From: a bacterium
GTDB lineage: Bacteria > Cyanobacteriota > Vampirovibrionia > Gastranaerophilales > Gastranaerophilaceae
Reading direction: 5' to 3'
Length of the DNA stretch: 25,483 nt
Assembly (NCBI GenBank): GCA_004558955.1
Contig: SFZC01000041.1
Location: 1 to 25,483, forward strand
A program made the position numbers and the translations under genes. Numbering within the stretch: the stretch's first letter is position 1; the number at the start of each line of letters is the position of its first letter. The notes beneath the pieces are model-generated. The model was not told the DNA's origin, ran no database searches, and was given only the letters and a program-made list of their open reading frames with translations. Below are positions 1 through 6,716 of the stretch, in pieces.

Positions 1-363
1 GCCACAGGTGCGTTAATTAGTCATAGTTTGGCGCCAAAGGCATTAGTGGTTATTGGGGTTAAAGCGGCATTAGGCCCGTTAAATGTATTCATTTTAGCAA
101 CGATTTGCGGGCTCTTAGTGGCCTGCGCCACGGTTCCACATGCATTGAAATGGGGAGATAGTTTAGGTAGATGGATGTTGACATTGGGGAGTATTGCTGG
201 TTTTATAGTTATTGGCGCTGACCACTGTATTGCCGATATGTATTTTTGGATGGTTAGTTGTAGTCATTTAGAATGGATTTGGGTTCCCATCGTCGCCACT
301 TTTGGCAACTATTTAGGTGGATTATTGTTTAAATTTGGAGTAGGTAAAAAAATAAAAAGCTAA
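1..363 (+). CDS. Formate/nitrite transporter (FNT) family protein, C-terminal part
   Basis: The reading frame is open to the left edge, so the N-terminus lies outside the window. About 120 residues are visible, with at least three hydrophobic segments. FNT proteins are pentameric inner-membrane channels for formate, nitrite or hydrosulfide. The segment Gly-Ala-Asp-His-Cys-Ile-Ala-Asp-Met-Tyr-Phe matches the family signature (usually Phe-Glu-His-Ser-Ile-Ala-Asn-Met), keeping the central channel histidine. The later Ala-Thr-Phe-Gly-Asn-Tyr-Leu-Gly-Gly-Leu-Leu-Phe matches the last conserved helix. There is no in-frame TAG and the stop is TAA, followed at once by a strong terminator. The family call rests on motif recognition. 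A transporter of this kind is unusual for a phage. Confidence 0.75.
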   Translation, partial: ATGALISHSLAPKALVVIGVKAALGPLNVFILATICGLLVACATVPHALKWGDSLGRWMLTLGSIAGFIVIGADHCIADMYFWMVSCSHLEWIWVPIVATFGNYLGGLLFKFGVGKKIKS

Positions 364-383
364 CTTATATAGTTAGCTTTTTT
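354..383. terminator. Bidirectional terminator between convergent genes
   Basis: A 12-bp perfect stem (AAAAAGCTAACT / AGTTAGCTTTTT) with loop TATAT. It has an A-run on the left and a T-run on the right, so it can serve both the + transporter gene and the - gene at 390-761. Confidence 0.85.
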
Positions 384-389
384 ATCGTT

Positions 390-761
390 TTATCGGTTTA
401 GAAGCAGATTAAGGAAACTGGGAAAATCAGGAGTATCCTGAGTGAGAATTGTTGCCGCAGCATAGAGAGTATCTATATAATTAGTTAGGTCTTTTGTCTC
501 GGGGAAGAAATGAGAAATATAGCCTTCCTGATAATCGGGTTTAGTGAGGGAAAGATAGGTATCAAGTGTGCGATAGAGAAGGTCTGCGGCATCCTGAATG
601 GCGGCCTTTTTCTTCGCATTAGCTGTCTCTTCTGCGCGCGCATCAACGAGCCGCGCCATTATAGTATTGAGTTCATCAGAAATGTCGAATTCATCATAGC
701 CTTTATCGAGGAGGTCGGAAAAGAGATTAGTGAGAGCGAGGGATTCATCGTTAGTGAACAT
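390..761 (-). CDS. Hypothetical early protein, 123 aa
   Basis: A soluble, acidic and helical-looking protein without recognisable motifs; I do not know the family. Residues 30-65 are rich in Ala, Lys and Glu and probably form a long helix. ATG is preceded by AAAGGAAA at suitable spacing and by a perfect TTGACA-17-TATAAT promoter at 800-828. The stop is TAA and there is no in-frame TAG. It has the same single-gene-per-promoter style as the - strand block to the right, so it probably belongs to the same early class although separated from it. Confidence 0.75.
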   Translation of the reverse strand: MFTNDESLALTNLFSDLLDKGYDEFDISDELNTIMARLVDARAEETANAKKKAAIQDAADLLYRTLDTYLSLTKPDYQEGYISHFFPETKDLTNYIDTLYAAATILTQDTPDFPSFLNLLLNR

Positions 762-799
762 TTTTTATTTTCCTTTCTATTACCATTATTTATAATAAT

Positions 800-828
800 A
801 TTATATAATATTTTTTATTATTTGTCAA
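800..828 (-). promoter_or_regulatory. Promoter for the gene at 390-761
   Basis: On the - strand: TTGACA (823-828), 17-bp spacer, TATAAT (800-805). Confidence 0.85.
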
Positions 829-918
829 TTTTTGAATAAATTGCTTGAATTTTAGACATCTATATGTTCAAAATAAAAAATTTTGGACAAAATGTGTTTA
901 AGTATTTCTAGGAATTTT

Positions 919-924
919 TATAAT
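919..924 (+). promoter_or_regulatory. Possible -10 box without a clear -35
   Basis: TATAAT lies just before the AGAGGAGG of the 946 gene. No good -35 hexamer sits 16-18 bp upstream, so this may be another promoter class or chance. Confidence 0.3.
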
Positions 925-945
925 ATAGCGAGAGGAGGCAGTATA

Positions 946-1533
946 TTGTTAAAAGATTATTCTATATTAAAAGATAAAATTTATATTTGGCTACTGGTGT
1001 ATTATAATAATAAGAAAATACCAAATAATACAGCATTGGGGCGAGAGATCGGCGCCAATCGAACCACCGTAGCTTCTCATATTAAAAAGCTTGTTGAGAA
1101 GGGTTATTTAACTATTACTGATGATAAAATTGTATTAGTTAATAATTTTTTAAATTTAGACGAGGTCATTATTCGAGATTATTTAGAGACGACTAGTAGT
1201 TATTCCGCTGTTGATTTATATTAGCGGTTAATGGAAGATGAGGAAATTATAACTAAGACATAGATGGCTAAAGAATTAGGAATGTGTCGAGAATCTGTTT
1301 ATCAAGAGGCGCATAGCGTGGTTTATGCTATTGTGTACGAAGGAAAGATTAAATATGTTGGATGTTCTAATAGATTTGAGGCCCGTCGGCGCCAGCATAA
1401 AAAGAAGAGACCGTTTTTGACTGATGATAATTTTGTTATTATGTATGATAATGTGGGGAAAAATTTATTTGCGATGGAAAGAGAATTAATTCGTATTTTA
1501 TAGCCTGAGTGGAATATTATGTCAAAATATTAA
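946..1533 (+). CDS. Winged-helix / GIY-YIG nuclease fusion protein (three TAG-encoded Gln)
   Basis: 195 aa when TAG (1222, 1261, 1501) is read as Gln; the stop is TAA. I chose the TTG at 946 because AGAGGAGG (931-938) lies 7 nt upstream; ATG 892 is in frame but has no ribosome binding site. Residues 29-56 look like a winged helix, and residues 105-121 a second helix-turn-helix. Residues 125-195 are a GIY-YIG domain: Val-Tyr-Ala-Ile, then Lys-Tyr-Val-Gly, then Arg-Arg-Arg-Gln-His, then a Glu and a closing Leu-Gln-Pro-x-x-Asn. GIY-YIG enzymes cut DNA and are common in phage homing endonucleases. The N-terminal DNA-binding domains probably set the target. Under the standard code it would fall into three fragments. 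Confidence 0.8.
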
Positions 1534-1545
1534 AGTAAATAAAAT

Positions 1546-1669
1546 GTTAAAATTTCACACCACTATATAAAAAGTTAAAAAATCGCGTTAAAATTTCACA
1601 CCACTATATAAAAAGTTAAAATTTCACACTACTATATAAAAAGTTAAAATTCCACACTACTATATAAGA
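1546..1669 (+). repeat. 28-bp iteron array (four copies plus one partial)
   Basis: Units starting GTTAAAATTTCACAC, then a C/T-ACTATATAA part, begin at 1546, 1587, 1615 and 1643. The last two steps are exactly 28 bp; a 13-bp partial unit at 1574-1586 explains the 41-bp first step. The fourth copy has one change (TTCCAC). The array lies directly upstream of the ribosome binding site of the initiator-like gene at 1684. A further copy of the core is at 2296-2310, inside that gene's 3' end. The layout resembles iteron-controlled replication origins and their self-regulated initiator genes. Confidence 0.9.
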
Positions 1670-1683
1670 AAGGAGGTTGGATT

Positions 1684-2322
1684 ATGGAAATTCAAAAAAA
1701 TTCACGTTAGGTGCCAAAAACCTAGGATATTTGTGCGAATAAGAAATATAATGATATATTATATTCCTATTTACAATGCATTTCTCAATGGCAAAGAAAT
1801 GAACGGAGATATTTTTTAAAAAAAGAAGTTAGTTATGTTAAGTTGGCTGAAAAATTTGGACTAAGTCGTTAGACTGTATCTACGCGTTTTAAAAATTTAA
1901 AAGAATTGGGATTAATCGCGGAAAGAGATAAAGAGAGTTATTGGTTGATGCCGTTAGACGCAGATTTGGCATCATTAATTCCTTATGAGACCTTGTAGGT
2001 TTTAGTTGATGCCTTAAATGATAACGCTATTTCTACTTATGTGTATTTATTTAATAGATACTATGCTAATGAGTGTTAGCCTTTTTAGTTTACATTAGAT
2101 TAGGTAAAAAAATTTATTGGATTGAGTTTGACTAATAAACATAATAATGATATTATTACTAATATATTATATATATTAGAGAAAATAGGATTAATAAAAT
2201 ATTAGTTAACTACATTAACATAGCCGAATGATAATTTTCAAAATATAAAAGTTATTTATCAGGTTGATTGGATGACAAATCAGTTAGATAGAAATGTTAA
2301 AATTTCACACCTACCTTGTTAA
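1684..2322 (+). CDS. Double winged-helix DNA-binding protein, replication-initiator-like
   Basis: 212 aa with nine TAG codons read as Gln; the stop is TAA. ATG follows AAGGAGG (1670-1676). Residues 51-80 form a clear helix-turn-helix (Lys-Leu-Ala-Glu-Lys-Phe-Gly-Leu-Ser-Arg-Gln-Thr-Val-Ser), in which the Gln is a TAG at a position where Gln is typical. A second winged-helix-like unit spans about 115-195. Two tandem winged helices next to iterons are the arrangement of Rep_3/DnaD-like plasmid and phage initiators. That makes replication initiation, self-repression or both likely, but I cannot show homology from sequence alone. No motif indicates ATPase or nickase activity. Confidence 0.7.
2296..2310 (+). 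repeat. Outlying iteron core inside the 3' end of the initiator-like gene
   Basis: GTTAAAATTTCACAC, identical to the first 15 bp of the iterons at 1546-1669. It places related binding sites on both sides of the gene. Confidence 0.8.
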
Positions 2323-2329
2323 AAAAAAT

Positions 2330-2381
2330 ACACCCTTATAAATAGAAATATAAATAGAAGGGTGTGACCCTTTCAAGGGTA
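2330..2381. repeat. Two small hairpins after the initiator-like gene
   Basis: ACACCCTT (2330-2337) pairs with AAGGGTGT (2358-2365). It is followed at once by ACCCTT-TC-AAGGGT (about 2367-2381). The loop of the first contains a duplicated AAATAGAAATAT-like unit. Confidence 0.6.
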
Positions 2382-2412
2382 TTACTTTATAGTTATTACT
2401 TTAATATTATAG

Positions 2413-2447
2413 GAAAATTTATTCTTGCTACGCAAGAATAAATTTTC
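2413..2447. repeat. Perfect 16-bp inverted repeat, 3-nt centre
   Basis: GAAAATTTATTCTTGC (2413-2428), TAC, then its exact complement to 2447. Confidence 0.85.
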
Positions 2448-2449
2448 TC

Positions 2450-2486
2450 TTAAATTATTCTATCGCTATGCGATAGAATAATTTAA
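2450..2486. repeat. Perfect 17-bp inverted repeat, 3-nt centre
   Basis: TTAAATTATTCTATCGC (2450-2466), TAT, then its exact complement to 2486. The apex (CGC-TAT-GCG) resembles that of its neighbours (TGC-TAC-GCA and GCGC-TATC-GCGC). Confidence 0.85.
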
Positions 2487-2512
2487 GGTAGCATTTTCTT
2501 TTATAGATATGT

Positions 2513-2592
2513 GGTAATTTTATTAATTAATAGTCTAATCCCCTTTGCGCTATCGCGCAAAGTGGCTCATCCAATTAATTAATAAAATTACC
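2513..2592. repeat. Nested inverted repeat, 18-bp outer and 8-bp inner stem
   Basis: Outer arms are GGTAATTTTATTAATTAA (2513-2530) and its complement (2575-2592). The inner stem is CTTTGCGC-TATC-GCGCAAAG (2543-2562). Confidence 0.85.
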
Positions 2593-2920
2593 GGGCCGCC
2601 CGTTCGTAGATAAAAGTATTAAAAAATTTTTTTTGAAAAAATTTTTTTAAGAATAGAGATGAAGGGGGTATAATGAGGAGGAAAAGGTGGGTCGAAAATT
2701 AAAATTAAAAAATCGAGAAGTTTGGCCGAAAATCAAAAAATCAAATTAAAGGGTCAAAAATAAGAAAATCAAAAAAATTGAAAAGTTGGGTTAAAAATTA
2801 AGAAAATTGCGTAAAACAGAGAAGTTGGGTGCCCAGCCTCGTGATACTCCCATCTAATTTTCTCCGTGTCCGTTCCCCAAACTGAATTCAAAATTTCATT
2901 TCAAAAATTCATTTAAAAAT

Positions 2921-2949
2921 TTGACATAAAAAATAAAATATGTTATAAT
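2921..2949 (+). promoter_or_regulatory. Consensus promoter for the GIY-YIG gene at 2982
   Basis: TTGACA (2921-2926), 17-bp spacer, TATAAT (2944-2949). AGGAGG lies at 2970-2975. Confidence 0.9.
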
Positions 2950-2981
2950 ATTAAAAAAATATAAAAATCAGGAGGAAAATA

Positions 2982-3800
2982 ATGGAAGTTAAACTTGAGA
3001 AAATTCCTAATACTAAAGGTCATAAACTGATAATCACATTTGCCGATGGCAAAGAAATCTATACTACTATTAAAGGTAATGTGGGCGAATCCACTATAAA
3101 GAACTATGAGATCGCATGGCGCTATGTCGCCACAGTAGAAGATTAGATAACTCTATTTACCCACCCTTGTGGCGTTATTTATTTACATTTACCTCCTAAT
3201 ATCTATTGGGATATTTATAAACGTATCCCTAGTGGTAAAACATTAATTAATAACTACCATTATCAAGATAATGAAGGTAATATATATGCTTTACCTACAA
3301 CAGATATGTATTTTAATTCTACTTTTGCCTCGCTCAATGGCGGCACTGGGGTGTATGGCATCTATTCTAAGGGCGAATTAATATATATAGGGTATACGGC
3401 TAATGGTTATGAAGGGCGTTGGGACTAGCATCGCCAAGGCTTTACTCGCCACACTAATTAGCAACCCATGTATCGTAAATATGACATAGCCACTATAGAA
3501 TTTAAATCATTAGTTAGCGAAGAAGATTTGCAAGAGATTTTAGGAACTGATTCACCAATAGATCCTGAATTATTTTAGATTATAGAGTATTCATTAATTA
3601 AAGTATTACAGCCCTGTGAAAATAAAGAAGGAAATAGTATGTCATATCATATTAAGCCTATTTCTTGTGGCGCATATGGCATTCCTAGTAAATTCTCAGT
3701 AGTATAGGCTATGAAAGATTGGTTCTTGGATAAAAGAGATGCTATTAATGGCCATTTGATTACTTGGGAAGATTTAATGGATGATGATAGCGAGGATTAA
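2982..3800 (+). CDS. GIY-YIG endonuclease, 272 aa (five TAG-encoded Gln)
   Basis: ATG 2982 follows AGGAGG; the stop is TAA. In-frame TAG codons occur in five places. The N-terminal 120 residues are of unknown fold. The GIY-YIG domain spans about 124-215: Gly-Val-Tyr-Gly-Ile-Tyr, then Ile-Tyr-Ile-Gly-Tyr, Arg-Trp-Asp-Gln-His, then Glu-Tyr-Ser-Leu-Ile-Lys-Val-Leu-Gln-Pro-x-x-Asn. The Gln of the last motif is CAG here and TAG in the 946 gene. The Gln before His is TAG here and CAG there. It is a self-contained unit with promoter, gene and terminator, as expected of a mobile homing-type nuclease gene. Confidence 0.85.
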
Positions 3801-3816
3801 TTCCTCGCTATTTTTT
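3788..3816 (+). terminator. Terminator of the GIY-YIG gene
   Basis: 9-bp stem TAGCGAGGA / TCCTCGCTA with a 5-nt loop and six T. The stop codon lies in the stem-loop. Confidence 0.9.
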
Positions 3817-3931
3817 ATTTGGCGCCACCAAATATTTCCAAAAAAGTAAAAATTTTCCATAAAATATTAAAATTTTCCAGTAAATAATATAAAATCTATT
3901 GCTTGGCGCCCGTATTTTTATCTTTTTTTAT

Positions 3932-3960
3932 ATTATAACATATTTTTTTATATTTTGCAA
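3932..3960 (-). promoter_or_regulatory. Possible promoter without a gene
   Basis: On the - strand: TTGCAA (3955-3960), 17-bp spacer, TATAAT (3932-3937). Transcription would run toward 3817, where no gene is seen. Confidence 0.4.
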
Positions 3961-4119
3961 CCCATAAACGCATAAAAATAGCCCTAAATACTACTATTTA
4001 GAGCGGGAAATTGTATTATTTTATATAGTCTTGTGAAATAAAAACTAGAAAAACGACCTCATATTCATATTTCGCGTTATCGAGACAAATAGAATACAAT
4101 CTGAATACCTGGGCCTAAT

Positions 4120-4480
4120 AAAATTTTGGCGACGATGGCGCCGGCCAGGTTGGGGATCTCAAGGCGGGGGCTCGCCACTTTCAACCTTTTGGTAGGCCAT
4201 ATGGCGCCGGCCAGGTTAATGAATCATTGAGCGGGGCTTTTTGGGAAATAAGGAAATACTGGTAATATTTGGTTCTATTGGAAAAAAATGCCAAAGGGCC
4301 AGTTAATAGGGGCGTGGCGGTTGTATTGCGCGCAAGCGGCGCGTTCAATAGAAAATGGCGCATATAGGGGGTTTCAGGATAACGAAGAATAAGGCAAGGG
4401 CTGACAAATTTGGTAAAAAATGGTGCAAATGGAAAATTTTGGGGAATTCCGGCCAAGACGTCCGGGGGTGGCCGGCTCAT
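4120..4480. ncRNA. Candidate large structured RNA
   Basis: A GC-rich island with several possible helices, read on +: AGGTTG/CAACCT enclosing GGCG/CGCC near 4149-4191, flanked by GGCC pairs; CGCGC/GCGCG inside TATTG/CAATA near 4322-4350; CCGGCC/GGCCGG near 4449-4475. A 17-bp repeat (ATGGCGCCGGCCAGGTT) occurs at 4136 and 4200. No gene, promoter or known RNA family was recognised. Large phages often carry long ornate RNAs, but assignment to any class is not possible here, and the strand is unknown. Confidence 0.4.
4136..4216. repeat. Direct repeat of 17 bp, 64 bp apart
   Basis: ATGGCGCCGGCCAGGTT at 4136-4152 and 4200-4216, both within the GC-rich island. Confidence 0.8.
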
Positions 4481-4501
4481 TTACCAACTTCTTCCTGTTG
4501 G

Positions 4502-4527
4502 CCCGGGTGATTTGTGAAATTTTTAAC
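4502..4527. promoter_or_regulatory. CCCGGG / dyad element
   Basis: CCCGGG 4502-4507, 6 bp, then dyad GTGAAATTTTTAAC 4514-4527. It lies downstream of the 4562 gene with no promoter beside it. Confidence 0.65.
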
Positions 4528-4561
4528 TAACCTCATGGTAGATTAGCTGAGGGGGTTGCCC

Positions 4562-4765
4562 TCAGCAATCATCGGTATAGCATCCCAAATATGGGTCAAA
4601 TCCCATGTCCTCGTTTCGCCAGAACTCTTCCAATTCCTCTTCGCCAGTATCTTCATCGCTATACTCACATGGGGCTTTGTCCCAATCTGCGATAGGCTCG
4701 AAATGACAACGCGGATATATATCTTCGGGTGTTATGTAATGGTAAACACAACCAATACATTTCAT
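4562..4765 (-). CDS. Small acidic Cys-rich protein, 67 aa
   Basis: Starts Met-Lys-Cys-x-x-Cys, with further cysteines near residues 20 and 33, a pattern that suggests one zinc site. The remainder is strongly acidic and ends with two more Cys. It is the second gene of a two-gene unit: its ribosome binding site GGAGGAG overlaps the last codons of the 4769 gene, and its ATG lies 3 nt after that gene's stop. The stop TGA sits in a hairpin (GCTGAGGG/CCCTCAGC, about 4547-4567). The Cys-x-x-Cys-x-Tyr opening resembles the cysteine motif of the 10071 and 16956 proteins. Function is unknown. Confidence 0.75.
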   Translation of the reverse strand: MKCIGCVYHYITPEDIYPRCHFEPIADWDKAPCEYSDEDTGEEELEEFWRNEDMGFDPYLGCYTDDC

Positions 4766-4768
4766 TTT

Positions 4769-4957
4769 TTACTCCTCCCAATAATCTTTTATAAGAATGA
4801 GTTCTCCATTTTCAGGGTTAATATAATAAATCTCATATCCTTCACCGCTATAGGGATCGGTGTTTGTCGTGATAAGGATAGGCTCTCTTGCCGCATCAGT
4901 CTCCCACTGGTCACCGAGGGGGGTGCATTTTACTACAAGATAATAATACTCTTCCAT
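4769..4957 (-). CDS. Hypothetical early protein, 62 aa
   Basis: A small acidic protein rich in Tyr and Glu; no family recognised. The segment Tyr-Tyr-Ile-Asn-Pro-Glu-Asn-Gly-Glu-Leu recalls the Asp-Gly-x-Thr-Gly-Glu-(Ile/Val)-Leu segment of the 10071 and 16956 proteins, so a distant link is possible. AGGAGG precedes ATG. It is the first gene of a pair with 4562-4765, driven by the promoter at 5004-5032. Confidence 0.75.
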   Translation of the reverse strand: MEEYYYLVVKCTPLGDQWETDAAREPILITTNTDPYSGEGYEIYYINPENGELILIKDYWEE

Positions 4958-5003
4958 TTTTTATTCCTCCTAAAATTTTTGTTTTCTGTTCCTTACAGTT
5001 ATT

Positions 5004-5032
5004 ATAATACCACATCTAATCGAATTTGTCAA
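5004..5032 (-). promoter_or_regulatory. Promoter of the 4769/4562 pair
   Basis: TTGACA (5027-5032), 17 bp, TATTAT (5004-5009) with TGG just before the -10. An alternative TATAAT is 3 bp further on. Confidence 0.8.
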
Positions 5033-5044
5033 GCCCTAATCTAC

Positions 5045-5089
5045 GTTAATTATTTAACTATGCGCCCGGGCGATTGTTAAATTTTTCAC
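5045..5089. promoter_or_regulatory. Tripartite element: dyad - CCCGGG - dyad
   Basis: GTTAATTATTTAAC 5045-5058, 6 bp, CCCGGG 5065-5070, 5 bp, GTTAAATTTTTCAC 5076-5089. It lies 12 bp upstream of the -35 box at 5027-5032. Confidence 0.8.
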
Positions 5090-5211
5090 GCTCTTCTCGA
5101 AAAAAATGTAAATCAATTTGTTCGTATTTTAGGTTAAATTGCCACGGTTTCCATTAAATGTGAATATGAGTTCATTTCTTCTAATTTTCTCTAATGAAAT
5201 AGGCCTGAGAA

Positions 5212-5559
5212 TTAACTCAGGTCTATTATCCATTCTTTTCTAATTTTTACCTTGACTTGGCGCGGAGGGGTGGCGCCACAATTGAACCTATCTTTTGGAA
5301 TAAATTGGCCAATTCCCTCATCTTTCCATTGAGCGCGTGTTCTGTCCTCGGTTTTGATAGAATTTTTATAACTAACTGGTCGATACCAATCCATTACAAA
5401 TCTCTCATCTTTTGGCATTTGATATTTTTTCTTTCTTTTGTATGTGGCGGTATGTTCATAAGTGCGACGTCTGATGTTATTAGTAGTTCCCACTTTGAGA
5501 ATGTAATTGCCGTCTATGTCGGTATAATGACCGACATAGACATAATCTGAACCTCTCAC
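5212..5559 (-). CDS. GIY-YIG-like (T5orf172/MUG113 type) protein, 115 aa
   Basis: Begins Tyr-Val-Tyr-Val-Gly-His, then Leu-Lys-Val-Gly-Thr-Thr-Asn-Asn-Ile-Arg-Arg-Arg-x-x-x-His, the GIY-YIG core as found in the T5orf172/MUG113 branch; a Glu near residue 71 may be catalytic. The start is GTG, overlapping the TGA of the upstream HD gene (GTGA), with GGAGG 10 nt upstream, so translation is probably coupled. It has no TAG codons, unlike three other GIY-YIG genes here. It may be an early nuclease rather than a mobile one. The last gene of its unit, it is followed by an imperfect hairpin at about 5195-5225. Confidence 0.75.
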   Translation of the reverse strand: MRGSDYVYVGHYTDIDGNYILKVGTTNNIRRRTYEHTATYKRKKKYQMPKDERFVMDWYRPVSYKNSIKTEDRTRAQWKDEGIGQFIPKDRFNCGATPPRQVKVKIRKEWIIDLS

Positions 5560-6119
5560 TTGCCATTAACCTCCAGCTCAGGAATGGACAGGAAGTTGCG
5601 GCTTGCGACATAATCTGCAAGATGAACAAGGCGGTCAATCGGGGTAAAAGGTCTATCTTCTCTATTGGTTGACCACTGCCCCATGTGAGAACGAATAGCC
5701 TGTTCAAGTTCATAAGGACAAGGATAATGGAAATATTCCTGCCATGCCGCCGCCACATTGATAGCGGCATTTTCTGCATGATTTTTATATTCGGCGGTGT
5801 CAACCTCGTTGGTCATACCATACTTGCAAGTGTCGTGGAAAATGCAAGCCATAATCGCAATATCTTTACGCGCATCGGTCATATAAGCCCACTGCGACAT
5901 TCTCATAAGTTCATTACAGAACATAACCACGGCTTTGGTGTGGCGCACAAGACCGCCCTCTCCCTTGGCAAAGTCAGGGTGGAATTTACCCGAAGCAGAC
6001 GCGCCAGTAGTCCAAAAAATGTCAGGCGTCCAATTATCGAGATAATTGCGAGTAAAATGACGAAGCGTTTCATCCTGAATAAGCGCGATTTCCTTGGCGA
6101 AGATTTCTGAGTTTTCCAT
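5556..6119 (-). CDS. HD-domain phosphohydrolase, 187 aa
   Basis: Carries the metal-binding HD pattern: His60 (Gly-Gly-Leu-Val-Arg-His), His95-Asp96 (Phe-His-Asp-Thr-Cys-Lys-Tyr-Gly), His114, His145 (Arg-Ser-His-Met) and Asp169 (His-Leu-Ala-Asp-Tyr-Val-Ala). HD enzymes hydrolyse phosphate esters; in phages they often act on nucleotides or cyclic-nucleotide signals, but the substrate cannot be read here. ATG has AAAGGAA upstream. It is the first gene of a two-gene unit with the GIY-YIG-like 5212-5559, overlapping it by 4 nt. The promoter is at 6179-6207, with a dyad-CCCGGG element upstream. Confidence 0.85.
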   Translation of the reverse strand: MENSEIFAKEIALIQDETLRHFTRNYLDNWTPDIFWTTGASASGKFHPDFAKGEGGLVRHTKAVVMFCNELMRMSQWAYMTDARKDIAIMACIFHDTCKYGMTNEVDTAEYKNHAENAAINVAAAWQEYFHYPCPYELEQAIRSHMGQWSTNREDRPFTPIDRLVHLADYVASRNFLSIPELEVNGK

Positions 6120-6178
6120 AATTTTAAAATTCCTTTCTGTATTTGGGGTTTACCATCGTTCCCCCGATTACAGTTATT

Positions 6179-6207
6179 ATTATAGCATGAGTGGCGCGGA
6201 ATGTCAA
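6179..6207 (-). promoter_or_regulatory. Promoter of the HD / GIY-YIG unit
   Basis: TTGACA (6202-6207), 17 bp, TATAAT (6179-6184). Confidence 0.85.
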
Positions 6208-6229
6208 GCATTTTTTCGCAATTTTCTTT

Positions 6230-6255
6230 GTTAAATTTTTAACTGGCGGCCCGGG
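6230..6255. promoter_or_regulatory. Dyad - CCCGGG element
   Basis: GTTAAATTTTTAAC 6230-6243, 6 bp, CCCGGG 6250-6255; 22 bp upstream of the -35 at 6202-6207. Confidence 0.75.
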
Positions 6256-6394
6256 CCGAAATGGAAATTGTTGGCGGCTTTACTAAAAATTTCCTCTCAT
6301 AATTTAGCTATTGTCCCATCTTTGCCCATGAAAATTAATAAGACGAATATGAACTCGTAGAATTTTCAGAAATTGGCAATTAGAATTAAATTAA

Positions 6395-6430
6395 ATAAAA
6401 AAGGTTCGGTTAGGTCTCCCCAACCGAACC
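6395..6430 (-). terminator. Terminator of the 6717/6438 unit
   Basis: 9-bp stem GGTTCGGTT / AACCGAACC (6403-6411, 6422-6430) with a run of T on the - strand. Confidence 0.85.
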
Positions 6431-6437
6431 GCGCCAT

Positions 6438-6683
6438 TTATAGTTCGTCAAGATATCCAGTCAACTTGCCTAAAGGGCAACTAAGATCGGCAAGTGTCAT
6501 CATGCAGGTAGATAATTCATCTATTGAATAATCTTCACTATTTCCTTCAATTATAAAGCTTTGCATTCCTGCATTAATGGCGGTGTCCATTATTTTTTCA
6601 ACTATATTACTTGCGCTGGAAAGAATGTCTAATTCATTGTGGTCAAGCTTTATACTGCAAATTGTTTTATTTTGAATAATCAT
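6438..6683 (-). CDS. Hypothetical protein, 81 aa
   Basis: No recognised family; a small alpha/beta protein with an amphipathic helix around residues 22-40. ATG is preceded by AAAGGAGAA. It lies 33 nt downstream of the 6717 gene without a promoter between them, and before a strong terminator, so it is the second gene of a two-gene early unit. Confidence 0.75.
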   Translation of the reverse strand: MIIQNKTICSIKLDHNELDILSSASNIVEKIMDTAINAGMQSFIIEGNSEDYSIDELSTCMMTLADLSCPLGKLTGYLDEL

Positions 6684-6716
6684 TTTTTTATTCTCCTTTT
6701 GGCGATTGAGTGGGAA

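Larger units (their letters stand above)
2323..2920. other. Gene-free region with a hairpin cluster and A-rich tail
   Basis: The first half (2330-2592) is a run of perfect inverted repeats, listed separately. The second half (2600-2920) is purine- and A-rich, with loose repeats of a gagaagttggg-like unit near 2712, 2783 and 2819. It contains TATAAT (2669-2674) followed by GAGGAGG, but only a 20-codon basic reading frame from GTG 2687 follows, which I do not call a gene. Confidence 0.6.
3801..4561. other. Gene-free region between the + and - gene blocks
   Basis: The left part (3817-3960) is AT-rich, with repeated TTTTCCA units and a - strand promoter-like pair at 3932-3960. A small hairpin CTAAATA-CTAC-TATTTAG lies near 3983-4000. 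From about 4120 the base composition changes to clearly GC-richer and the sequence becomes foldable (see the RNA candidate at 4120-4480). I find no convincing coding sequence on either strand, with TAG read either way. Confidence 0.6.

Noticed and set aside
883..945. Longer start of the 946 gene (TTG 883 or ATG 892)
   Set aside because: No ribosome binding site there, whereas AGAGGAGG fits TTG 946; not fully excluded.
1546..1669. Iteron array considered as CRISPR
   Set aside because: Units are contiguous 28-bp repeats with no unique spacers.
2687..2749. 20-codon basic frame (GTG) after GAGGAGG and TATAAT
   Set aside because: No -35 box, low-complexity Lys/Asn/Arg sequence as expected of A-rich DNA; kept only as a note.
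4181..4480. 99-codon open frame on - in the GC-rich island
   Set aside because: Pro-rich odd composition, no good ribosome binding site or promoter, unlike the codon use of neighbours; more likely a by-product of a structured RNA region.
4556..5080. 174-codon + frame opposite 4562-4957
   Set aside because: Opposite two genes with proper promoter and ribosome binding sites; composition matches an antisense frame.
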